DNA of 64,000 bases from Bradyrhizobium sp. Ec3.3 (GTDB lineage Bacteria; Pseudomonadota; Alphaproteobacteria; Rhizobiales; Xanthobacteraceae): NCBI RefSeq assembly GCF_000472925.1, contig NZ_AXAS01000036.1:1-64000 (forward strand), read 5' to 3'. The notes beneath the pieces were generated by a model. The model searched no databases, was not told where the DNA came from, and saw nothing but the letters and a program-made list of their open reading frames with translations. The translations under genes were made by a program, and so were the position numbers. Shown one piece after another: positions 22,242 to 31,406 of this stretch (the first letter of the stretch is position 1; each line of letters begins with the position of its first letter).

Positions 22242-24638
22242 TCAATACGGCAAGCTGCCAGTCAGCACTTCGCGGATCTTCTGCGACAGCTCCGACTTCC
22301 GGTACGGTTTTCTCAGCAGCGCGATACCGGGATCGAGGTGGCCCTCATGCACGATGGCGTCGTCGGTATAGCCTGACGTGTAGAGCACCCTCACATCGGG
22401 ACGGCGCTCGCGGATCGCTTCGGCCAATTCCCGTCCGTTCATGCCGCCGGGCATGATGATGTCGGTGAACAGGAGATCGAACTTGATGCCCTGCCCCACC
22501 AGCGCGAGCGCGGCCGCGCCATCGCCGGCAACCAGCGTCCGGTAGCCGAGACTGCCGAGCTGGGCGATCACATAGCCCTGCACCAGCGGATCGTCCTCGA
22601 CCACCAGGATCGTCTCGTGCCCGCGTGGCACGCTGGGCGCGGCCACGGGCCCGGCCTGGCTCGCCATCCGGCCGATAGAACGCGGCAGAAACAGCTTCAC
22701 CACCGTGCCGCGGCCTTCCTCGCTGTCGATCGCGACCGTGCCGCCGGTCTGCTTGGCGAAGCCGTAGACCATGCTGAGCCCGAGCCCGGTGCCGCGGCCT
22801 ATGCCCTTGGTGGTGAAGAACGGCTCGAACACGCGGTCGCGGATGTCGGCAGGGATGCCATGGCCGGTATCAGAGACCGCGATCATCACGAACTCACCCG
22901 GCTCCATCTCGCGATCGCCGGGCTCGCCCGCGCCGTCGAGCACGCGATTGGCCGTCTGAAGTGTGAGCTTGCCGCCGCCCGGCATGGCGTCGCGCGCGTT
23001 GACGGCGAGATTGACGATCGCCGAGGAAAGCTGTGACGGATCGGCCATCGCGAACCACGCATCTTCGGCGAGCTGGGCGTCGATCTCGATGTGCTCGCCG
23101 AGGATCGGCTTGAGCAGCCGCGCGGTCTCGACCACGAGGCAGTTGACGTCGATCTCCCGCGAATCGAGCGGCTGGCGCCGCGCGAAGGTCAGAAGTTGAG
23201 AGGTGATCTCGGCGCCGCGCGTCGCCGCGTCGTCGATCAACTGCGCGATCGCTGCAAGCTGCGGCTTGTCCGCAAGACCCTCCTGAAGGATCTCGATGGT
23301 CCCGGTGATCACCGTCAGCACGTTGTTGAAATCATGGGCGACGCCGCCGGTGAGCTGGCCGATCGCATCCATCTTCTGCGATTGCCGCAGCCGCTCCTCG
23401 GTCTCGTGCTGGTCGGTGAGGTCGGTGGTCGAGCCGCGATAGCCCAGGAAGCGGCCGTCGGCGTCGAACACCGGCCGGCCGTTGACGCTGAAATGCCTGA
23501 TGCGTCCGGCCGCATCGCGGCCGCGATACTCGAACTTGCGGAACGGCTCGTGGCGCTCCAGCGCCGCCATGTGGTCGCGCCATTTCTGCGGCTCGGTTTC
23601 CAGATCGATTGCGCCGTCGGGACGCCGCCTGCCGACCACGCGATTGCGCATCATCCCGAAGGAGCCCGCGCGATCCGAGATGTAAGTGAACACGTGATCC
23701 GGGCCGGTCTCCCAGAACCAGTCGGACGCGGTTTCCGCGTAGTCGCGGAAGCGCTGCTCGCTGCGGCGCGCATCACCCTCGGCACGCCGCCGGACCTGGA
23801 GATCGCGCTCCAGATTGGTGTTGGCGAGCCGCAGATCGCCGTAGGCGCGCTGCAGGCTCGCGCACATGGCGTTGAATGCGTCGATCACCTTGTCGAGCTC
23901 GTCGGTCTCGTGCGACGGCCCGCGCTCCAGGTGCAACGGCGGCTGCGGTCGCGTCAGCGTGTATTTGCTGACGAACTCGGCGATGGCGACGAGGTGCCGG
24001 GTCACCAGCAGATGGAACATGTAGATGATGAAGAGCGAGACGAGGAACGTCTTGGCCGCCTGGCTCGCCAGGATGATCAGGGCTCGATTCAGCAATTGCC
24101 TGTAGACGTCGGTCAGCGTCGCCTCGACATGCAGCGTGCCGATCCTGTGCTTCTCGCCTTGTGTGACGTAGTCGATCGGATAGTCGCGGACCACCACCGA
24201 GCGGCCACCCCTGTCGCCGACCGCCACCCGAATCGGGTTGGGACGATCGGCGAATTCGCGAATCTCGACCGCCTGAATGTCCGGCAGCCGAAGGATGCCG
24301 TTGAGCTGGAGCTCGAGCTGGTTCCTGTCGAGACTCCACAGGCTTTCGCCGAGGCTGCCGAGATAGCTCCGGCCGATCTCGTCGAGCCGCGTCTCGATGA
24401 TGCCGACCTCGCGCTGATATTCCAGATAGAGCTGAAGCGCGGTCAGCGTCAGCGTCACGATCGAGGAGAAGAGAAGCACGGCGGCGAGCAGGCGCAGGCC
24501 GATGCCGCTGCGAAACCAGGCGAACACGCGCGGCAGCAGGGAACCGATCGGGACCCCGATTCGGGCCAGATCCTCATTCGCGGCCGCCGGCGCGATGGCG
24601 CGGCCGCGATTGGGATCGTGCTCACCTGCGTTGCCCAT
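22242..24638 (-). CDS. Hybrid sensor histidine kinase with receiver domain
   Basis: Membrane-bound sensor of 798 aa. Two transmembrane helices (48-70, 192-213) enclose a roughly 120-residue periplasmic region, followed by a HAMP-like segment, a PAS domain (293-412), a HisKA dimer domain with phospho-acceptor His435 in GGVAHDFNNVL, and a HATPase with N-box VNARD, DTGHGIP and GLGLSMVYG. A receiver domain at about 675-795 has Asp726 as phosphate acceptor. No DNA-binding output is attached, so the signal must go to another protein. The ATG at 24638 has GGGGGAG upstream. The gene is divergent from a periplasmic binding protein at 24948. Confidence 0.93.
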   Translation of the reverse strand: MGNAGEHDPNRGRAIAPAAANEDLARIGVPIGSLLPRVFAWFRSGIGLRLLAAVLLFSSIVTLTLTALQLYLEYQREVGIIETRLDEIGRSYLGSLGESLWSLDRNQLELQLNGILRLPDIQAVEIREFADRPNPIRVAVGDRGGRSVVVRDYPIDYVTQGEKHRIGTLHVEATLTDVYRQLLNRALIILASQAAKTFLVSLFIIYMFHLLVTRHLVAIAEFVSKYTLTRPQPPLHLERGPSHETDELDKVIDAFNAMCASLQRAYGDLRLANTNLERDLQVRRRAEGDARRSEQRFRDYAETASDWFWETGPDHVFTYISDRAGSFGMMRNRVVGRRRPDGAIDLETEPQKWRDHMAALERHEPFRKFEYRGRDAAGRIRHFSVNGRPVFDADGRFLGYRGSTTDLTDQHETEERLRQSQKMDAIGQLTGGVAHDFNNVLTVITGTIEILQEGLADKPQLAAIAQLIDDAATRGAEITSQLLTFARRQPLDSREIDVNCLVVETARLLKPILGEHIEIDAQLAEDAWFAMADPSQLSSAIVNLAVNARDAMPGGGKLTLQTANRVLDGAGEPGDREMEPGEFVMIAVSDTGHGIPADIRDRVFEPFFTTKGIGRGTGLGLSMVYGFAKQTGGTVAIDSEEGRGTVVKLFLPRSIGRMASQAGPVAAPSVPRGHETILVVEDDPLVQGYVIAQLGSLGYRTLVAGDGAAALALVGQGIKFDLLFTDIIMPGGMNGRELAEAIRERRPDVRVLYTSGYTDDAIVHEGHLDPGIALLRKPYRKSELSQKIREVLTGSLPY

Positions 24639-24947
24639 GCACCACTCCCCCGAGATGGCGACGATCCTGCGTCGGCCCGTTACGGCCTGCCGCGGTTCGA
24701 CAGTTCGGCTCCCCTGGAAGACCCGACCCGTTCGGGCAGCCTCCCTGCTAGATCCTGGACGAATATTCGTCTGTGGGGGGCAATCTTTGCGCCCAGCCGC
24801 AGGAAGCCTGCGCAAACTAGCACCATGCGTGCTAAAATGTCATCGGTGAAAGTGCGGAGTAGACCCCGCATCGCGGGTGGCGGATGGTCGCTGTGATTCG
24901 CGGGGCCAATCACCATCCGCGGTAGATCCCACCGAATCATCAATCCA

Positions 24948-25691
24948 GTGGTAGCAAGGATGAGTGGGAGACGGGTGATGTGGCGGATATGTCTTTTCGG
25001 CGCGTTGCTGCTGTTCGCCCACCCCTCACAGGCACAGTCGGTCATCCGGCTGGCGCGGATCGCCAACATCCCCGACCAGTATGTCGGCGGCGAGATGCTG
25101 CGCGTGGTCTATGCGCAGCTGAACATCAAGCTCGAATTCGAGGATGTGCCTGGCAAGCGTGCGCTCGCGCTTTCGAGTGCAGGCGAGCTCGACGGCGAGA
25201 TCCAGCGGATCGGCACGCTGTCCAAGGACTACCCGACGCTGGTCCGGGTCACGCCCGCGATCAACTATATCCAGCCTTCTGCCTTCGCGACGAAGCTTCG
25301 TTTTGACGTCGCCGGCTGGGACTCGATCAAGGACTACAGCATCGGGATCGTGCGTGGCGTCGGCTCCTCGGAAAACGGAACGCGCGGAATGAGCCGCGTC
25401 ACGGCGACCACGAACCTTGAGAGCCTGATCCAGATGCTGGACGCCGACCGTTTCGACCTGATGGTCACCGACCTCTTCAGCGGCCTCGTCGCGGTTCGCA
25501 AGCTCAACCTCCAGGCACGGATCTATCCGCTCTCGCCGCCGCTCGAGCGTATCGACATCTACCACTATCTGCACGAGCGCCACCGCGACCTCGTGCCGAA
25601 GGTCGGAAAAGTGATCGAGGAGATGACCGCAAGCGGCGAGCTCGCCAGATTGCGCGAGCAGCTCGTCAGGCAGGTGCTGAACGAGTCCTGA
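24948..25691 (+). CDS. Periplasmic solute-binding-like protein
   Basis: Secreted protein of 247 aa with a signal peptide (MWRICLFGALLLFAHPSQA) and an SBP_bac_3-like body: YVGGEMLRVVYAQLNIKLEFEDVPGKRAL, then DGEIQRIG and SIGIVRGVGSSENG. No ABC permease or ATPase gene is nearby. It is divergent from the hybrid histidine kinase at 22242-24638, so a sensing role as a ligand receptor presented to the kinase is attractive but unproven. Starts at 24948, 24960 or 24978 are all possible; the last gives the signal peptide with a standard length. Confidence 0.8.
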   Translation: MVARMSGRRVMWRICLFGALLLFAHPSQAQSVIRLARIANIPDQYVGGEMLRVVYAQLNIKLEFEDVPGKRALALSSAGELDGEIQRIGTLSKDYPTLVRVTPAINYIQPSAFATKLRFDVAGWDSIKDYSIGIVRGVGSSENGTRGMSRVTATTNLESLIQMLDADRFDLMVTDLFSGLVAVRKLNLQARIYPLSPPLERIDIYHYLHERHRDLVPKVGKVIEEMTASGELARLREQLVRQVLNES

Positions 25692-25754
25692 CCGTCTGGC
25701 CGATCAGAGCACGCGATGCCGCTCGTGCACGGACATGCTCACGGGCCGCACTCC

Positions 25755-25934
25755 CTAGAATCCGCAGACATTGCGCGGCCGTTTTCCCCGGCGGCTTTCG
25801 ACGATCGGCTCACCGCCGTTCAGGATCGAGCTGCCGTAGTAGCGATGGTGGCCGGCACCGTCGTGAAGATCGGCCGGTTCTGATGGCGTCGCGCGCCGCG
25901 CATCGCTGATGATCTTGATGGTCCGAGCTGACAT
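25755..25934 (-). CDS. Short hypothetical protein (59 aa)
   Basis: Unrecognised basic, probably cytoplasmic protein starting MSARTIKIISDARRATPSEP and ending RGKRPRNVCGF. GGAGG lies 5 nt before the ATG, and codon use is normal for the region, so it is probably translated. The central LHDGAGHHRYYGSSILNGGEP stretch, rich in Gly, His and Tyr, is notable. No domain is recognised. Confidence 0.7.
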   Translation of the reverse strand: MSARTIKIISDARRATPSEPADLHDGAGHHRYYGSSILNGGEPIVESRRGKRPRNVCGF

Positions 25935-26135
25935 TGAAGCCTCCGCCGCTGCCTGTCGTGTTCTTCGCCGCCATCAGTCGCGATCGCGGGAACCCGCGTT
26001 CAAGACGAAGCCGGACAATCGGGTTTCAGGACGGTTTCGTTGCCCGCGCGATCACGCAATATTTCCTGATCGGTGATTGTCGGACTCATCGGCCGTCATA
26101 CGTCCTTGCAAAGGTGCAAAAGTAGCGAGGTGACG

Positions 26136-26522
26136 ATGCTCTACGCCATCCTGGCCTATCACGTGGAAAGCGAGGTCATGTCCTGGACGAAGGAGGAGGA
26201 CGCCGCCGTCATGACAGGCCTTCGCAAGGTCCAAGAACCCTTGAAAGCCAAGGGACATTTCGGGCCGGCAGCGCGGCTCGACGAGACCAGGAGGGCGCGC
26301 ACGCTGCGCGGTCCCGGCGCCGGCATGGTGCTCGATGGGCCCTTTGCCGAAACCAAGGAGCAGCTTCTCGGCTTCTACATCATGGAGTTTTCGGACGAGG
26401 CCGGCGCGGTCGCCGCCGCGCGGGAGCTACGCAAGGTCAATCCGGGCGCGGTCTACGAAATCCGCCCGATCAAGCTCTTCCTGCCGGCCGATGGGTTTGG
26501 CGCGACAGCAGACGTGAGATGA
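26136..26522 (+). CDS. YciI/YCII-related domain protein
   Basis: Cytoplasmic protein of 128 aa with the ferredoxin-like fold of the YCII family: MLYAILAYHVE, then ARTLRGPGAGMVLDGPFAETKEQLLGFYIM with the DGPF motif found in the sigma-factor-linked subfamily. These proteins often accompany ECF sigma factors of the ECF41/42 type, but no sigma factor gene is nearby. The catalytic or binding function is unknown. The ATG at 26136 follows a GAGG sequence; the convergent TMEM175-like gene ends 4 bp away. Confidence 0.88.
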   Translation: MLYAILAYHVESEVMSWTKEEDAAVMTGLRKVQEPLKAKGHFGPAARLDETRRARTLRGPGAGMVLDGPFAETKEQLLGFYIMEFSDEAGAVAAARELRKVNPGAVYEIRPIKLFLPADGFGATADVR

Positions 26523-26525
26523 CCC

Positions 26526-27131
26526 TCAGGTGTCTCTGGCCGGATTCCCCTTGACGAACCGGTGCATCAACAACGCGCCGAAGGCGAGAAACCAGACGAA
26601 TTGCGCATATTCCGGCGCAACCGCGGCCACCAGCGTGCCCGGCAAGAACACCAGCACTGGAAAGATCGCAGGAAGGATCTCGTGAAGACGGCTGGCACGG
26701 GCCGCGAGCCACCAGAGCCAGGCATTGAGGCCCGCAATCGCGGTCAGATGCAGGCCATAGAGCACCGCGACGGCACTGCTTAGCCGGTAACTGCCATAGA
26801 GTCCGTTGGTGACTGGTAGCAGGATGATCGAGAGCAGGAAAAACAGATTGAGCAACACCACGCCTCGGCCAGCCTCGGGCTGGCGCGCAAGCCGCCGATG
26901 ATGACTGATCCAGAACACGCCGGCGACGACGAAGGTCAGGATCAGGCCCGCCACGCGTCCGGAATAGAGATGGTCGAGATCGCTCCAGGTCGGCGCCGTC
27001 TTGAGCTCGTCGGCCTTGGGCAGGCTATAGGCGAGCAAGGTCATGGCCACACCGAAAATGGTGTTGCTGAGCGATTCCAGCCGGCGCATCTCGAACAGGT
27101 CGTTCTCGAGGTCGGTCGTGACGTCGGTCAT
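26526..27131 (-). CDS. TMEM175-like (DUF1211) membrane protein
   Basis: Integral membrane protein of 201 aa with six hydrophobic segments. Helix one carries MRRLESLSNTIFGVAMTLLAYSLP, corresponding to the R-x3-FS-D filter signature of TMEM175 potassium channels, with the usual FS-D replaced by LS-N. Bacterial members form tetrameric or dimer-of-trimer-like potassium leak channels. An HH-RR block (ISHHRRLARQ) follows helix two. Transport has not been shown for this variant, which lacks part of the filter signature. It is convergent with the YciI-like gene. Confidence 0.82.
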   Translation of the reverse strand: MTDVTTDLENDLFEMRRLESLSNTIFGVAMTLLAYSLPKADELKTAPTWSDLDHLYSGRVAGLILTFVVAGVFWISHHRRLARQPEAGRGVVLLNLFFLLSIILLPVTNGLYGSYRLSSAVAVLYGLHLTAIAGLNAWLWWLAARASRLHEILPAIFPVLVFLPGTLVAAVAPEYAQFVWFLAFGALLMHRFVKGNPARDT

Positions 27132-27190
27132 CTGCGCACCCTCTCGGGGCTGGAACCTTAAGCCCCGTCCTGTCCCCTAAATCCTAAAGC

Positions 27191-29323
27191 GTGTCCCGTC
27201 CAGCCGCATTGCGGATCGCGGCGGGATCGCGGAATCTGCAGCTTTCATCGGGGCGATTCGTGGCGGCTGCGACATATCTGGACACGCTGAATGCCGAGCA
27301 GCGCCGCGCCGTCGAGCATGGCGTGGCTAACGGCAGCACTGTCGGCGGTCCCCTCCTCGTCATTGCCGGAGCCGGTTCCGGCAAGACCAACACGCTTGCC
27401 CACCGGGTCGCGCATTTGATCGTCGCCGGCGCCGACCCGCGCCGGATCCTGCTGATGACCTTTTCGCGCCGCGCGGCCGCCGAGATGGGGGCCCGCGTGG
27501 AGCGGATCGCCAGAAAAGTGCTGGGCGAGAACAACGCCGCGATCATGCGCGACGCTCTCACCTGGGCCGGCACCTTCCACGGCATCGGCGCGCGGCTCCT
27601 GCGCGAATATGCCGAGCGGATCGGCGTCGATCCCGCCTTCACCATCCACGACCGCGAGGATTCCGCCGACCTGATGAGCCTCGTGCGGCACGACTGCGGA
27701 TTGTCGCGGACCGAAAGCCGCTTTCCAGCCAAGGGTACCTGCCTGTCGATCTACTCCCGCTGTGTGAACGCGGAGATGGAGATCGAGAAGGTGCTCGGCC
27801 AGCATTATCCGTGGTGCGCGGGCTGGGCTTCGGAGCTGAAGCGGCTGTTTGCGGCCTACGTCGAGGCCAAGCAGGCGCAGCACGTGCTCGACTATGACGA
27901 CCTCCTGCTCTACTGGGCGCAGATGATGAGCGACGCGGGCATCGCCGAGGAGATCGGCGGCCGCTTCGATCACGTGCTGGTCGACGAATATCAGGACACC
28001 AACCGGTTGCAATCCACCATCCTGCTGGCGCTGAAGCCGGAGGGCCGCGGCCTCACCGTGGTCGGCGACGATGCGCAGTCGATCTATTCGTTCCGCGCCG
28101 CCACCGTGCGCAACATCCTCGAGTTCCCGCAAAGCTTTTCGCCGCGGGCCGAGATCATTACGCTCGACCGCAACTACCGCTCGACGCAAGCAGTGCTGGC
28201 GGCCGCCAATGGCGTGATCGGCCTCGCACGCGAGCGCTTCACAAAGAATCTCTGGACCGACCGCACCTCCTCGCACAAGCCGCAGCTGGTCGCCGTGCGC
28301 GACGAGGCCGAACAGGCGCGCTACATCGTCGAGCAGGTCCTGGCCAATCGCGAGCAGGGCTCGCTGCTCAAGCACCAGGCGGTGCTGTTCCGAACCTCCT
28401 CGCACTCGGGCCCGCTGGAAATCGAGTTGACCCGCCGCAACATCCCCTTCGTCAAGTTCGGCGGTCTGAAATTCCTCGACGCCGCGCATGTCAAGGACAT
28501 GCTGGCGCTGCTGCGCTTCATCGAGAACCCGCGCGATCGCGTCGCTGGCTTTCGCATCCTGCATCTGCTGCCGGGTGTCGGACATGCAACCGCGCAGCGG
28601 GTGCTCGACCACATGGCAGAGAGCCCCTCGCCGCTTGCCGCGCTCTGCAAGCTTCCCGCACCGCCGCGCACCGGCGACGACTGGGCCGCCTTCATCCGCA
28701 CGGTCGAGAATCTCAGCTATTCCGAATGGCCGGCCGATCTCGAGCACGCGCGCCTCTGGTACGAGCCGCATCTCGACCGCATCCATGAAGACGCCGAGAC
28801 GCGCCGCGCCGATCTGATGCAGCTCGAGCAGATCGCGAGCGGCTATATCTCGCGCGAAAAATTCCTCACCGAGATCACGCTCGATCCCCCCGACGCGACG
28901 TCCGATCAGGCTGGCGTTCCCCTGCTCGACGAGGACTATCTGATCCTTTCCACCATCCACTCCGCCAAGGGCCAGGAGTGGAAGTCGGTGTTCCTGCTCA
29001 ACGTCGTCGACGGCTGCATGCCGTCCGATCTCGGCGCCGGCACCAGCGCCGAGCTGGAGGAGGAGCGCCGCCTGCTCTACGTCGCGATGACCCGTGCCAA
29101 GGACGACTTGCATTTGATCGTGCCGCAGCGTTTCTTCACCCACGGTCAGGCCGCCTCGGGCGATCGCCACGTCTACGCCTCGCGCACCCGCTTCATTCCG
29201 GAAGCACTGGTGCCGCTGTTCGAGCGGACGACCTGGCCGAAGGCGCAAGCCGGCACGGCGCGGACCGCGGCGCAGGGGCCGAAGATCGATATCGGAGCCA
29301 GGATGCGGGGCATGTGGCGCTAG
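27191..29323 (+). CDS. UvrD/Rep-family ATP-dependent DNA helicase
   Basis: SF1A helicase of 710 aa that unwinds DNA in repair or replication restart. It shows Walker A VIAGAGSGKTNTLAHR (about residue 55), motif Ia LLMTFSRRAAAEM, GTFHGIGARLLREYA, motif II LVDEYQDTNRLQ, QSIYSFRAA, motif IV LDRNYRST, motif V STIHSAKGQEWKSVFLLN and motif VI LLYVAMTRAKDDLHLI. The N-terminus is uncertain: a GTG at 27191 is used, but a GTG at 27260 would start closer to the usual family beginning. The protein is longer than Rep and ends in a short basic tail. It stands alone. Confidence 0.92.
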   Translation: MSRPAALRIAAGSRNLQLSSGRFVAAATYLDTLNAEQRRAVEHGVANGSTVGGPLLVIAGAGSGKTNTLAHRVAHLIVAGADPRRILLMTFSRRAAAEMGARVERIARKVLGENNAAIMRDALTWAGTFHGIGARLLREYAERIGVDPAFTIHDREDSADLMSLVRHDCGLSRTESRFPAKGTCLSIYSRCVNAEMEIEKVLGQHYPWCAGWASELKRLFAAYVEAKQAQHVLDYDDLLLYWAQMMSDAGIAEEIGGRFDHVLVDEYQDTNRLQSTILLALKPEGRGLTVVGDDAQSIYSFRAATVRNILEFPQSFSPRAEIITLDRNYRSTQAVLAAANGVIGLARERFTKNLWTDRTSSHKPQLVAVRDEAEQARYIVEQVLANREQGSLLKHQAVLFRTSSHSGPLEIELTRRNIPFVKFGGLKFLDAAHVKDMLALLRFIENPRDRVAGFRILHLLPGVGHATAQRVLDHMAESPSPLAALCKLPAPPRTGDDWAAFIRTVENLSYSEWPADLEHARLWYEPHLDRIHEDAETRRADLMQLEQIASGYISREKFLTEITLDPPDATSDQAGVPLLDEDYLILSTIHSAKGQEWKSVFLLNVVDGCMPSDLGAGTSAELEEERRLLYVAMTRAKDDLHLIVPQRFFTHGQAASGDRHVYASRTRFIPEALVPLFERTTWPKAQAGTARTAAQGPKIDIGARMRGMWR

Positions 29324-29364
29324 CGCCGGCCGCGCGCACGACGCCTCACGAATTCCAAGGGAGC

Positions 29365-29616
29365 ATGGAGATGACGATAGCAGGAAAGAACGCGATCAAG
29401 GCGGAGCTCGACACGCTGCGGAAGCTCGCACGCGAGGTGATCCAGACGTCGAAGGGCAAGAGGCCCCTACCCGTCAAGGACCAGCGCACCCTGCGCCAGC
29501 AACAGAAACGCGCGGTCGAGGCCATCGTCGCCGAAATCAAGGAGCTCAAGCAGTTGAAGCGCCGCGTTCTCCAGGCGCGCGCCCCCGAGGCAATGGCGGA
29601 AAAATTCGTGCCTTGA
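29365..29616 (+). CDS. Small coiled-coil hypothetical protein
   Basis: Basic, highly helical protein of 83 aa (MTIAGKNAIKAELDTL, KGKRPLPVKDQRTLRQQQKR, EIKELKQLKRRVLQAR). The first half has charged-residue periodicity and the second forms a likely coiled coil; a nucleic-acid or membrane-surface contact is possible. It lies 41 bp downstream of the helicase gene with AAGGGAG before the ATG at 29365, so it may be transcribed with it. No function is known. Confidence 0.65.
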   Translation: MEMTIAGKNAIKAELDTLRKLAREVIQTSKGKRPLPVKDQRTLRQQQKRAVEAIVAEIKELKQLKRRVLQARAPEAMAEKFVP

Positions 29617-29643
29617 TGCGAGCGACAGCGGCGCTGGCCGCAG

Positions 29644-30891
29644 CTACGCACCCAGCCTGTCGACCTGAATCTTGCCCGCCTTCATCACCAGCGGAATGTG
29701 CTCGCCCTGGCCGAGCAGGCAGGCGACATCGCGCAAGGGATTGCCCTCGACCACCAGGAGGTCCGCGAAAGCCCCAGGCGTGACCCGGCCGAGCCTGCCC
29801 TCCATGCCGAGCACCTCGGCGCCGATCACGGTCGCGCTGGCGATCACCTCGCGCGGGCCGAGAATTTCGGCTCGGATGCGGAATTCGTCGCTCTGGAGGC
29901 GCTGCGACGGTCCAAGCAGATCGCTGCCGAAGCCCATCTTCACGCCGGCCTTGCGATAGATCGCGAGCGAACGCAGACCGGCATCGCGCACGTCGGCGAT
30001 CTTGGCGACGCTCTCGGCCGGGAGGCCATACTGCGCCCCCTCATTCGCCAGCGCCTCGTAGGTGACGAGCGTCGGAACGACATAGGCGCCCTTCTCAGCC
30101 ATCAGTCGCGCGGTCGGCTCATCCACGAGATTGCCGTGCTCGATGGTGCGCACACCGCAACGAACGGCCCGCTCGATTGCCGCGGCAGTATAGGCGTGGG
30201 CGAGCACATAGGTCTGCCTCCCCCGCGCCTCCTCGACGATGGCGCGGATCTCGTCCTCGGAATAGCCGAAGGCGCCGACCGGATCGGTCGGCGAGGCCAC
30301 GCCGCCGGACGCCATGATCTTGATCTGGTCGGCACCCATCTGGAGCTCCTCGCGCGCCGCCTTGCGCACGCCGTCGACACCATCGGCGACACGTGCCAGC
30401 GCGCCGACGCGCACGCAGCAGGGACAGGGTGCGTCACTGGCGAGATAATCCGAGCGCCCCCGCATGTCCCCGTGCCCGCCGGTCTGGCTGAGCGCGCGGC
30501 CGGAGACGAACAGACGCGGTCCGTCGGTTAGCCCAGTCTCGATCGCCTGCTTCAGCGCGTGGCCGGCGCCGCCGGCATCGCGCACCGTCGTAAAGCCCCG
30601 CCGCAGCATGCCGCGCAGCAGCAGCGTCGAGCGCAGCGTCACCAGCACGTTCGGCATGTGGACCTGCTGTGCCAGGTTGAGCTCGACGGCGATCGCGTGC
30701 ACGTGCAGGTCGATCAGGCCGGGCATCAGCGTCTTGCCCTTCAGATCGATGGTCCGGTCCGCGGAGGCCGATAGCGGCCGGTCCGAGACCTCCTTGATCA
30801 GGCTGTCCTCGACCAGCACGTGATACCCCTCCAGCAAGTCCGGCTTGAGCGGATCGAGCAGAGCGGCGTTCTTGAGGAGGATGCTGAACAT
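29644..30891 (-). CDS. Metal-dependent amidohydrolase
   Basis: Hydrolase of 415 aa of the imidazolonepropionase/prolidase-like branch. Metal-binding blocks are visible: LIDLHVHAIA for the first site, QIKIMASGGV with the Lys that would bridge the metals as a carbamate, LAHAYT and RTIEHGNLVD, and GFGSDLLG with the final Asp. It cleaves an amide, ester or cyclic amide whose identity is not shown. It is the third gene of an operon with a GAF protein and an MFS transporter, so the imported compound is presumably its substrate. The ATG at 30891 with AGGAAA upstream is better than the longer frame to 30990. Confidence 0.9.
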   Translation of the reverse strand: MFSILLKNAALLDPLKPDLLEGYHVLVEDSLIKEVSDRPLSASADRTIDLKGKTLMPGLIDLHVHAIAVELNLAQQVHMPNVLVTLRSTLLLRGMLRRGFTTVRDAGGAGHALKQAIETGLTDGPRLFVSGRALSQTGGHGDMRGRSDYLASDAPCPCCVRVGALARVADGVDGVRKAAREELQMGADQIKIMASGGVASPTDPVGAFGYSEDEIRAIVEEARGRQTYVLAHAYTAAAIERAVRCGVRTIEHGNLVDEPTARLMAEKGAYVVPTLVTYEALANEGAQYGLPAESVAKIADVRDAGLRSLAIYRKAGVKMGFGSDLLGPSQRLQSDEFRIRAEILGPREVIASATVIGAEVLGMEGRLGRVTPGAFADLLVVEGNPLRDVACLLGQGEHIPLVMKAGKIQVDRLGA

Positions 30892-30908
30892 GTCGGTTTC
30901 CTGTCTGG

Positions 30909-31406
30909 TCAGGACGGTGTGAGCAACGCGGGCAATGCGAGCTGGGCAAACGGGAGACAGGCGTCCACGTCGTCCTCGCCGTACCAGCACGCCTTGTGCA
31001 GCAGGTTGAGCGAGCCGAGCGTGCGCCCGCGCCAGCGCACGGGCATGTTGAGCACGCTCGCGCAGCCGAGCGAAGCAATCAGCTCATGGTCGGAGAACAC
31101 GGTGCGCAGATCGTCCTGGGTGCGGCCGATATAGGCCTCGCCGCGGTCGAGCACCGCCTCAGTCCACGGCCCCGGCGCGAGGCGCTTGCGTCCGCCCGTG
31201 GGGTATGGGCCCGGCAGATTGGAATAAACCCGCGCCGCTTCCCCGGTGTCGTCGTCATAGGTCAGGATCGTGAACAGCTTGTGCCCGATCGCCGACTTCA
31301 GGGCTCCGTCCAACGCCGCGAACAGTGCATCCGGCTGATCCGCCCTGCCCTGCGCAGCCGCGACAGTGCAGAGCAGCGGATCGGCACGGCGTTTGGTCCG
31401 CGTCAT
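30909..31406 (-). CDS. GAF domain protein
   Basis: Protein of 165 aa that is almost entirely a GAF domain (about 25-160), with HKLFTILTYDDDTGEAARVYSNLPGPYPTGG, then FSDHELIASLGCASVLNMPVRW and GSLNLLH. GAF domains bind small ligands, and stand-alone members in catabolic operons may be ligand sensors or may act on the substrate. The start overlaps the MFS stop by 4 bp (ATGA), and 17 bp separate it from the amidohydrolase. Confidence 0.85.
   Translation of the reverse strand: MTRTKRRADPLLCTVAAAQGRADQPDALFAALDGALKSAIGHKLFTILTYDDDTGEAARVYSNLPGPYPTGGRKRLAPGPWTEAVLDRGEAYIGRTQDDLRTVFSDHELIASLGCASVLNMPVRWRGRTLGSLNLLHKACWYGEDDVDACLPFAQLALPALLTPS

Noticed and set aside
27245..29248. Minus-strand open frame of 667 codons opposite the UvrD-type helicase
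   Set aside because: Shadow of the helicase gene; every helicase motif is on the plus strand and the antisense protein has no recognisable fold.
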